From positions 431,229 to 495,228 of the forward strand of contig VZTI01003886.1 of NCBI GenBank assembly GCA_013397865.1: 64,000 bases of DNA. Direction: 5' to 3'. Shown here one piece after another: positions 38,710-46,602 of the stretch (position 1 is the stretch's first letter; every line of letters starts with the position of its first letter). Position numbers and translations under genes: made by a program. Below the pieces are notes generated by a model. It ran no database searches, had not been told where the DNA came from, and was given only the letters and a program-made list of their open reading frames with translations. This stretch comes from Struthidea cinerea. Lineage: Eukaryota; Chordata; Aves; Passeriformes; Corcoracidae.

Positions 38710-40880
38710 AGTCTAATGTGGAAAAGTGCTTTTCAACACTGAAAGAAAAAGGACTTGGCATCCGAGCTTGTTAATAATCTGGATTCAATACAACAGATTT
38801 AATCTTTCCATTCCTTTTTCATGAATAACTTATTTGGCTAAAATATAGATTTTTCTCATGGTCCTAATTTCTGTTTTAATTGAATTGCTGAGAATGAAAA
38901 TGATTAGAGAATGTTGTGTGGTGAGCAGATTTGTTTGGATAATGTGGTTTTAACACCTCTTGTTCTGCCCAAAATACACAGTCTTCCATAAAAGGATGTG
39001 GTAGTGCAGAGCTTCTATACCACATTCCATAACAGTAAATGTTCACTGGGCTTGCATTCAGGGATTAATAGATGTGTTGGAAGGAAACATAAACTGAAAC
39101 AATGGAAAGGTAAGATAAACAGCATGATTATAAGGAAAATATTTTTACTGTTCCAGTGAAAATTCAGTAATCTGTTTACTCAGGTCAGTCAAAATCATAC
39201 TGTAGAAATATTTCCTCCTGATATCAAAATTAATGGAATTTGAAATATTTTATATTTAAAGTTGAAAAAAAAGTGAATACAATGCTTATGAAAAGTGGTC
39301 AATTAGTAGGATTCAGACTTCAGGATAACACTAGATACTTCAGGATGTTTTACCTAGATTGATCTGCCATTAAACCTGCAGCTTCCTCTGGGGCAACTGC
39401 ATTAAGAAATGAGAGAATAATTTGATTTTCCATAAAGTCCCTTACTTAAGCATAATTATCAAATGTGACACATTTCTTTTGTAATGGGGACACTTACCCA
39501 CTAGTCACAGACACTTTTCTATATTTTTAATTAGGAAACACATTATTTGAAGTTAATGAGAGTTATGTTGAGGGAAAAAATTACTTTATTTGAATCTGTA
39601 TTCAGATCAGAATTGAACAGATTAAATGGAAGAGGTTTAAACCTGGCCATCCAAATTTACTTAAATCCAAGACAGAGCATGACAGAGTCCTCTCTAGCAA
39701 AAAAATACCCTACTTTTGGTACTATAGATATTTGTCTATAGTTTGTATAGATATTTATGATGTTGTTGAAATATTTATGGGCCCACAGCAATAATGACAT
39801 GCAAATATTAACCGTAGGATACTGTAAGGAGAGAGACACTAAATAGAATTTTTTTTTTTTATTTTCCCTTTTTGCATTCTATCTTGCAAGGTTTGTAATG
39901 CAGCATTCTGCTGGGACAATACATTTCTTGCATTGCAGTGCTTGTCGATGCCCCTTGATTTACCAGTAGAAAGGAGACAACACGAGAGGAATGGAGAAAC
40001 ACTCTCCCCCTCAGATGACTGAGCAGCTTCTTCCATAATGCTCCTATATTCAAGAAGCAAAAGTTTCAAGGCTGGGAAATAAACTAAGACTTTTCATTTT
40101 CCTCCCCCTACCCCCTGTTCACTGCCCCGACAGCACAGCACTGACATGTAAGATGTGATCTGAACCTCCTTGATGTTTCGCAGGAGGAACACTCAGATTA
40201 ATGAGATTTCAGTTTGACCAGTTGTGGTTAGTTTGTGAGATCTTCAGTTTTTTGGAAAGCATTTCTGGATACTTTTTATATAAAAGAAGCTATGTAAACT
40301 AACCAGCAGTGAGTGTCTCCTTAGAAACTAGAAGTCAATGTTCAAATCAAAGATTAACAAATCTTCCATTTCTGTGAATCAGTTATGGTGTTAGTATCTT
40401 CCTCTTGTTCCTGAGTTTTAAAGAATGTGAATTCTGCTACTTATCAGTATTTACATCTAGAAGGGTATCAAGATGTAGTGGATCAAGTAGTGTTTTACAG
40501 ACAGTGATCTCTGACCTATGGGTGCAAAACGGTGCCTTTAGTCTCTCTAATGGGTGTTGAGGAACCATTAAATAATCACACACACCAAGTAATGTATGGG
40601 GTCTAGTTTTTGGTTTATGGTTACAAAAGATGTGAACTAACAAGCTGTCATCTGACTATTAGTTTTCCTTTACTGGATTCCGTTTTCCTCTGTGGAAATC
40701 AGAGAATACTTCTGACATTCTAGACCCAGCTCTCTGATGCCGCCCTTAAAATGTAGTGGTACCTTCTACATTTTGAATCCAGAAGAAAAAAATAGAACAA
40801 AAAAGTCCATCTACTGCACTGTATTCTAACTGACGACAAATCTTGAAACAGACTTTGTGTACCTATGTGTATTCATACAC

Positions 40881-40913
40881 TATATATACATATATATATA
40901 TGTATGTATATAT
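40881..40913. repeat. TA/TG dinucleotide microsatellite
   Basis: TATA, CATA and TGTA units over about 33 bases, partly self-complementary. Simple repeat. Confidence 0.85.
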
Positions 40914-43900
40914 GCACCATTTTCAAGAACAATACCACCAACACTTTATTCTGTATTCTAAGTATTTTCTTTCTGAATAGTTAGCAGAGTTCTCACACCA
41001 TCTGAGATACCCCAAATAGTACAGAAATAAAAGACAAAGCTGCCTCCTCTATCTACAAATCTTATTTACAGCTTTCCCTACACAACCTGCTGTTTATTTT
41101 CAGTTTGTGGCACACACTGTAATGCACTTTGATAAAGCTGATCCTGCTTCATCATCTCCAAGTCCCTGGAGATTTCCATGTGCTGTGTGATTAATTATTA
41201 GTTTTCTTGCCATCTTGCTCTTTCCACTTTAAAAAAAACCCAAAACACCCAAAAAGCAAACCAAAAAAAGCCCAAAGACAAGTACAAGAAGTCCTTCCCT
41301 GACGAGCAGAAACAATTAAGCCTAATTTGCATTGAATTAATGTGCTACATCGCCTTATTCCACCACCGTGCTATTTTGGTAGACCTATGGTTTGGGTCTG
41401 TAGTTCAGTCACACCAATTAATAGGCTGGGATAAATGTGAGAACCAGCCTGCTCATCTCCCTCATCTTTCTAACATCTACTTCCACAGAGGAAAAATTAG
41501 AACAGGGCTTAATACCTGCAGGATAAGAGACCTGAATGCTTTGAAATGGACTTGAAATGTGCTGGCACATACAGAAGTTGTTTGGGTAGCAGGTGGATCA
41601 CACAAGTGTATAAAACCTCATCTCCTTCAGCCAGCAGGGAAAAAATAGCAGACATGGTAAAAATTATCATAAAGAGCTGCACTGAAAATCACTTTTCTCT
41701 CCACACCTTTGTCTCTAACTACTGAAGTTTCATAAGTTACAAGATATATGTGAATCACAAATGTTTACGAAATGAAGACAAATACTGACAATGTCTAGTG
41801 AGGTACTAATTCACCACTTAAAAGATGTGTACACAAACTGAATTAGCAGAATAAATTTTTGCATATAGATAACGTGTTTACTTGTCTAGTAGTGTTTTAT
41901 TATATTTAACAATAGGAGCTCAAAGTGTCTGCGGTTTAAAAATGAGAATTTCCAAATATCAGTACAGCAACTCAGGAATATTTCTCATAATCATTTCATA
42001 AGCCAATGCCTAAAATATGTATTAATGCAGTTTTGTGACAAATCATCTCTTAGATTTCAGCCGACAGCTTGCCATAGGTTAATCATAAATAACTGTAAAA
42101 TATGGCTATCATAATGTATGAGGAAAAAAAGGGGAGAGACTATAGAGCAACCTTTCTGATACACCTCTCCTGCTCCCCCTCACCTTCCTGATTTTGCTGT
42201 GTACTGACCCAATGGCCACTGGTTCCAGTGGTTAATGGAATATCCTACTGTGTTAAACAGCTTAGTGGGATGCTAATTATCAGGAATGCAAGCAACAATA
42301 CAAGGAGAACAGTTGAAAGGAAAATAACACTCCCCACTATGAACAGAGTACTATTTAATATATGAAGTTCATGAGACTGAGACATGAAGGACTATGGCTG
42401 GCCTTTTGAAGAGCTATGGTAGCAGTTACTCAAGAGTATGGTCACGGTTAAGTATTCAGACAAACAGCAGGAAAGCTGACTCGTTTTGCTTCCTCCTTTG
42501 CTGCATTTTTTTGAGTTTTAAACTAGCACTCATAGCCTGCCCTTCACATCAGATTTTCACTGCTGGTGCACAGCCTCCATGAGGAGACTGAAATCAGTTG
42601 CATGAACAGAAAGAACAGGATTCAAACAGTTAATTTGGAATGACAAAAGAAAGATGTATTTTTTTTGAAAGCCTCTGAGGGAATACATAAGACTTAATTC
42701 CAAATAAAAAAATCTTCCTTTCACCTCAAAACCCCCAGCAAACAAACAAAAAACCCCCACCAACATTTCTATCTTCCAAACCTAGGTTAAGTACTAATGT
42801 AAAGATTGTTCAGTTTTTTACAGGAAACATTTCAAAGTTTATAAAGTGCATAAATGTATTTCCAACTCAGTGCTGTACTAACCATAAAGTAACGTACTGC
42901 TGCAATCTTGGGAAAAATAGAACCCCAGTGTAGAATGCTGTTTGAATTTTTTTAAGTCTGGATAAACAAGATCTATCTTAATGAGTAGTTTGTAATACAT
43001 GACTTAAGCTTCTCGTTGTGTTATCTCCTCTTAGAAGGAAAGGAATGTTAAAGGAGTATTAACAAAGCACATATATATGCTAACACATGTATATGTGTAC
43101 ACATAAATACAAAAATTATGTTACTGATAACAAATGTTGATATGCAATACAGTGGCAGAAATATACAGTGTTTTAATGCTTCTTCATGAATTTAGGTTAA
43201 TGTTTTATGGTTTTTTTTTTAGCATCACTACAAAACATAATCTTATAAATAATGAGATTTGATTTTAATATTCCTAAAAAAAGAAATGCATTTATTCCTA
43301 ACATGGTGCATTTATTTCTGATGTGTACTATGAGACTGACTGAACTAAAGGAAGAGCTACACAACCTGCTTATAACTCTAAAAGAAAGCAAAGTTAAATG
43401 TGGTCCTCAAAGCTCACACCCATTTGTGATACCATGTGAAAAATATAAAATACATGGGTTTATTGCTCAACTCTTCAATATCATGCAAGGATCACAGCAT
43501 GAAGAGCACTAAAACAGCTAAATATAAGAACTGCTGGGACATAACATTAAGACCTAAAATATCTACTTCATGCTGCCATTTCAAAGCAAATACAGCCTTT
43601 TCAGTCAAGGGAGCAAAGGTGATGATTTAAGTCTTGTTTTCTTTAACAACATTTATTGCAATAAAGACCAAGCAGCATTTTGCCCAGCTTTTGTGTTGTA
43701 CTTTGAAGACACTGTTGCTTGTTGAAAAGCTAGTCTTTTATGGAATAGTTAGTGCTTTTTGACAAGATAAGAAGTAATCATTTGTGCCACATTTCATAGA
43801 TTTACCTTTTCATACAAAGTAATTATTTTACAAAGTTACTTGGTATTTTGAAAGATACTATTTGGAAAGCATTACTGTTCTTTTAAGTGTGAGATTATTT

Positions 43901-44096
43901 GGGTGACCATTTTTCATGGTGTAACTGGCAGCATCAAAAGAAGACAGCAATTTATAGGAGTCATGGAGAACAAAGTTTATTTTCACTTTTGTCAGCCTTC
44001 TTGCTGGCAGCACTAGCTTCCAGAGGATGATAAAACACGATTATACGATAGAAGACACCCAAATCATTCTCCTCTGCAGAAAAGGAGCAATGATCT

Positions 44097-44131
44097 GCAA
44101 TGACCTTTGCAGCTTGCAATGAACTTTGCAG
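44097..44131 (+). repeat. Two-copy direct repeat, 19-base period
   Basis: GCAATGACCTTTGCAG at 44,097 is repeated as GCAATGAACTTTGCAG at 44,116 with one mismatch. Each copy is itself partly symmetric (TGCA at both ends). It lies about 0.6 kb upstream of the CpG island. Confidence 0.85.
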
Positions 44132-44490
44132 GTGCCAACAAGACTGACTTCAGAAACAGGCGCTACACAGCTTGATGGGGTCGCAGCCAGTCAGTACGGA
44201 ACCCAGGACAAGAAGCACCAGTCCTGCCAATAGTGCACCCGGAGCTTCTCTCCGCCAGCAGCCAACTTTTTCAGCATCGCTGTTAACAGGCTCCCAACAC
44301 CAAAATGCCGGACACCGTGTTTATCCTAACACTCTACCCCCCTTTTACACAGCATGACCTGTGTCAACAGGGGGCATATGTTCCAGGCTTCCGAAGACGA
44401 CTAGAAGCTCACAATGAGGTTTTCCAAAGCACTTTTCACCTAAATCCTACCGTTTCCAGCTATGTCCTACGCGCTACTCCTTCTCTGCAG

Positions 44491-44508
44491 ACAACTGGAC
44501 AGGACAAG
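44491..44508 (+). other. Possible 18-base microexon (weak)
   Basis: A pyrimidine-rich acceptor-like stretch ends in TTCTCTGCAG at 44,490. Eighteen bases later a strong donor follows (CAAG then GTAAGA at 44,509). The enclosed piece would add six codons without shifting frame, a size typical of neuronal microexons. Against it, it sits upstream of the CpG-island promoter, so it would need a transcript starting further left, and single acceptor/donor pairs occur by chance. The donor alone might instead end an alternative first exon. Confidence 0.15.
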
Positions 44509-44826
44509 GTAAGAAGAGCCGGGATGGACCCTGTATTAGCCCAACGGACTGCGCCAAGCAACATGTGGTGTCACTCAGCATGGAACCTGACCATTCTTCA
44601 GGAAGAAAAGCGGAGATTTACCATACGCAAAAATGACTGGTAACAAAAGAACCGCTCTGCAACACTGTCACTCTGGGACACCCCTCGCGGACCGGCAGGT
44701 CTGGTACAACCCCCGTGGGTTTAACCACCAGGCTGCGAAGCCGCACAAGAAGTTGAGCATTTAAAGTGCGGCGAGAGCTGCCCGCCCGCCCGCCCGGGGA
44801 AGTTTGGAGGGGGCCCGGCCGCCGCC

Positions 44827-44982
44827 NNNNNNNNNNNNNNNNNNNNNNNNNNNNNNNNNNNNNNNNNNNNNNNNNNNNNNNNNNNNNNNNNNNNNNNNNN
44901 NNNNNNNNNNNNNNNNNNNNNNNNNNNNNNNNNNNNNNNNNNNNNNNNNNNNNNNNNNNNNNNNNNNNNNNNNNNNNNNNNN
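44827..44982. other. Assembly gap (156 N)
   Basis: A run of undetermined bases inside the CpG island, flanked on the left by GCCGCC-rich sequence and CCCG repeats. The position in extreme GC explains why it was not sequenced. Apparent open frames that cross it carry only unknown residues and are meaningless. Confidence 0.99.
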
Positions 44983-45089
44983 GCTTTCCCCGACTCTTGG
45001 GGCCGTACGGATCCTGTGAGCCACACAGCGTAAGAGGATTAAAAAAGAGTAATCACAAAAAAACCAGAACCCAACAAAAAAACCAAAAG

Positions 45090-45100
45090 CACACACAGAG

Positions 45101-45127
<27 letters not shown>
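45090..45127 (+). repeat. CA dinucleotide microsatellite
   Basis: A CA repeat with one CAGAG interruption at its left part, about 38 bases, in the upstream half of the CpG island. Alternating purine-pyrimidine tracts like this can be length-polymorphic. Confidence 0.95.
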
Positions 45128-45131
<4 letters not shown>

Positions 45132-45373
45132 CGCAGCCATCCAACCCAAACCCCACAACAAACCCACGAAACGGGAGAGCGTCGTCTCTACCGCTGTCCC
45201 CACGACGTCCCCCTTCTTCCCCAGATGAGCGAAGCGGAGTGGGGGGAGGGTTGTTCGCATTTCGGCTCTCGGGGACGGTTTCTGGGAATTTTTTCTGTGT
45301 CTCCCCTCCCCACTCCGCCCGCCCTGTGCCCTCTTCCCTCGCTTTTGTTTGCACTGCACTTTTTGTAGAAAGG

Positions 45374-45381
45374 GGGGCGGG
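45374..45381 (+). promoter_or_regulatory. GC box
   Basis: GGGGCGGG, followed after a few bases by GTGGGTGGG. Consensus Sp/KLF zinc-finger sites, placed shortly before the purine-rich leader, as expected for a TATA-less CpG-island promoter. A TTTTATTT word at about 45,402 is a poor TATA candidate. Confidence 0.6.
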
Positions 45382-45425
45382 AGAGTGGGTGGGAGACCTG
45401 CCTTTTATTTGTAGCGAAAGAATCG

Positions 45426-45560
45426 GCTAGAAAAGACGAAGGAAGAAAAGAAAAGAAAAGGAGGAAGGGAAAGAAAAAAAAAAGAGTGAAGGGGGAAGGA
45501 AGAACGAGAGAGAGGGAGAGAAGGAGAGAGCGAGAGAGAGGGAGGAGGAGGAGGAGGAGG
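45426..45560 (+). repeat. Purine-rich GA tract in leader/promoter
   Basis: About 135 bases that are nearly all A or G: GAAAA units, then GAGA units, then GAG triplets. Only a few pyrimidines interrupt it. Such polypurine strands near start sites can bind GAGA-type or C2H2 factors and can form triplex (H-DNA) structures. Depending on the start site it is promoter or 5' UTR. Confidence 0.85.
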
Positions 45561-45727
45561 GGAAACGGAGCAGCAGCTCGGGAACAGAGAGCGCGCCCGG
45601 GAGCAGCGGGAGCAGCAGCAGCCACCGCAGGAAGGAGAAGAAGAGGAGAAGAGCAGAGCGGAGCAGAGCAGCGCGGAGGAGAGGCGGCGCTGGCAAGAGG
45701 AGGCAGGCGGGGACCTGGCTCTTCTGG

Positions 45728-45784
45728 ATGCTGGATTTTCGGACTCTCGTTGACTCTCTCCTGCTCCCCGGCGCCGGACTGTGA
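45728..45784 (+). promoter_or_regulatory. Upstream ORF of 18 codons in the leader
   Basis: ATG at 45,728 in weak context (T at -3, C at +4), 18 codons and a TGA at 45,782-45,784. It is the only upstream ATG in the inferred leader. It is in the same frame as the main start at 45,977, separated from it by the TGA. Short upstream ORFs usually lower translation of the main frame; the weak context suggests leaky scanning. The peptide has no family resemblance that I can see. Confidence 0.6.
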
Positions 45785-45830
45785 GAGACACGCACGAACG
45801 CCAGGCAGCAGCGGCGGGGCTTCGCTCGTA

Positions 45831-45846
45831 GCTGCTGCTGCTGCTG
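45831..45846 (+). repeat. GCT/CTG triplet run in 5' UTR
   Basis: Five consecutive GCT units in the inferred leader. CTG/CAG runs are length-variable and can fold into hairpins; CAG units nearby at 45,920-45,930 could pair with it. Confidence 0.85.
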
Positions 45847-45895
45847 CGGGGCTCGGATTAAATTGGCCGCCCCGGAGCCGACCGGGAGCAGCGGG

Positions 45896-45917
45896 AGGTG
45901 GTGGCGGCGGCGGCGGG
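45896..45917 (+). repeat. GGT/GGC triplet run in 5' UTR
   Basis: Two GGT then several GGC units, a GC-extreme run close to the start codon. Likely structured in RNA and a possible G-quadruplex former. Confidence 0.8.
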
Positions 45918-45976
45918 AAGCAGCAGCAGGCGGGCGGGCAGCGGCGAAGGCTGCTGCTGGGACCGGAGGAGCCAGC

Positions 45977-45984
45977 ATGACCAG
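45977..45984 (+). CDS. First coding exon (8 bases) of an unidentified plus-strand gene
   Basis: The sequence AGCATGACCAG|GTAACT combines a start codon with A at -3 and a consensus splice donor. This gives Met-Thr and two bases (AG) of a third codon, which would be Ser or Arg depending on exon 2, with a phase-2 intron. I chose this start because it is the first ATG of the open main frame and lies at the 3' end of a CpG-island exon. No second exon is visible in the 18 kb downstream, so the first intron is at least that long, as is common in large neuronal or developmental genes. Three residues do not allow a name. Alternatively exon 1 could be wholly non-coding, with the true start in a later exon. 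Confidence 0.6.
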
Positions 45985-46054
45985 GTAACTGCCCCGCTCC
46001 TGACCCATTTTTCCTCCGTCGCCGCTCCCTCTTTGCCGCCTCTTTAGGCGCGCT

Positions 46055-46102
46055 TATGTGTGTGAGCACAAAAGTGTGTGTGTGTATGTGTGTGTGCGCG
46101 CA
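46055..46102 (+). repeat. TG-rich microsatellite
   Basis: TG units with TATG and AGCACAAA interruptions, then GCGC, directly after the splice donor region in the 3' part of the CpG island. It mirrors the CA repeat at 45,090 on the other side of exon 1. Confidence 0.88.
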
Positions 46103-46343
46103 GCCCGCACACACGTCCCTCACACACAACTCTCCCGTGGGTGCCCCGGGGCTTCCCCCCGGCCGCTGCCAGCCCGCTCCCCGCGCCTCCCCGCCGGGTC
46201 TCAGCCTGGTGGCGAGGCCTGTTCGGGGAGCGAGGGGAGCTGCGGAACGGGGACGGGGGATGGGGCAGGGAGAGGGCGATTGATGGATCAGAGTCGACGT
46301 TTCCACTGAGTGCCGCTGTAAGCGGGCGGGGAGAGGAGAGTAC

Positions 46344-46411
46344 GGTAATTGCACACTGTCTGTTTGCTTTGGCTAAACAATTATTAATATTAATTATTTT
46401 ATTTATTCTAA
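46344..46411. promoter_or_regulatory. AT-rich block with homeodomain-type sites inside the CpG island
   Basis: A sharply bounded AT-rich stretch between GC-rich flanks. It holds GGTAATTGCAC, TGTTTGC (forkhead-like), TTGGCTAAAC and then CAATTATTAATATTAATTATT with several overlapping ATTA/TAAT cores. Clusters of such cores are typical of homeodomain-bound developmental enhancers. That it is regulatory here is inference from composition and position in the first intron next to the promoter. Confidence 0.4.
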
Positions 46412-46521
46412 CGGGTTCGGAGAAGGGGGAAGGTAGCAGGGGTGAGAGACCAGGCGTCTGCCGCTGGAGACGGGGCTTGGGGGTGAGCGGCCAGTAGGGA
46501 CCCCAGCCGCCCGAGCAGGGT

Positions 46522-46602
46522 TCCCTCCTCCTCCTCATCGTCGTCCTCCTCCTCCTTCTCCTCCTTCTTCTCCTCCTCCTCCTCCTCCTCCTCCTCCTCC
46601 TG
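46522..46602 (+). repeat. TCC triplet (polypyrimidine) repeat
   Basis: TCC/TTC units over about 80 bases with a TCGTCG interruption. On the minus strand it encodes poly-Glu/Arg in open frames, which I treat as artefacts. It is a mirror-type polypyrimidine tract able to form H-DNA. Confidence 0.93.

Larger units (their letters stand above)
36332..43990. other. Intergenic AT-rich DNA, no gene seen
   Basis: No exon, RNA gene or transposon recognised. It contains a 30-base-period duplication at 36,525, a hairpin at 38,673 and an AT-dinucleotide repeat at 40,881. Confidence 0.6.
45450..45984 (+). other. Exon 1 of an unidentified gene: long GC-rich 5' UTR plus 8 coding bases
   Basis: The 5' end is inferred; the 3' end is set by the splice donor CAG|GTAACT at 45,984/45,985. 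The leader is purine-rich at first. It then carries (GCA)n and GCTGCTG triplets (five CTG units at 45,831-45,846), a GGT/GGC triplet run at 45,896-45,917 and more CAG triplets near 45,920. The CTG and CAG runs can pair with each other, so a stable leader structure is likely. Only one ATG occurs in the leader before the presumed start. The leader frame leading into the start codon is open from 45,785 on, but has no ATG, so the first usable ATG of the main frame is 45,977. Confidence 0.7.
44660..46500. promoter_or_regulatory. CpG island promoter
   Basis: G+C and CpG density rise sharply at about 44,660 and fall back after about 46,500, against AT-rich surroundings on both sides. Inside are a GC box GGGGCGGG at 45,374-45,381 (an Sp/KLF-type site), a purine-rich leader, triplet repeats and a start codon followed by a splice donor. 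This is the usual form of a vertebrate CpG-island promoter with a long GC-rich first exon. The transcription start cannot be read from the sequence; I would place it between about 45,400 and 45,600, just after the GC box. Part of the island is missing in the assembly (N run). The density of CpG on both sides of the start leaves room for a divergent antisense transcript, which I cannot prove. Confidence 0.88.

Noticed and set aside
44305..44643. 112-codon ATG frame upstream of the CpG island
   Set aside because: No recognisable family, no clear promoter or polyadenylation signal, and average composition. Only the splice-like signals inside it were kept as a weak candidate.
44721..45368. Open frames crossing the N run
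   Set aside because: More than 50 residues are undetermined in each and the rest is GC-rich low complexity.
45486..45980. 164-codon plus-strand open frame ending over the main start codon
   Set aside because: It begins at GTG, not ATG, and consists of Arg/Glu and Gly/Ala runs from GA and GGC repeats. A eukaryotic leader ORF needs an ATG; the only leader ATG is at 45,728 in another frame.
45188..46354. 388-codon open frame on the minus strand across the CpG island
   Set aside because: Low-complexity Pro/Ser/Leu/Arg composition from GC-rich, GA-tract and TG-repeat sequence. It crosses exon 1, has no domain pattern, and is explained by scarcity of stop codons in GC-rich DNA.
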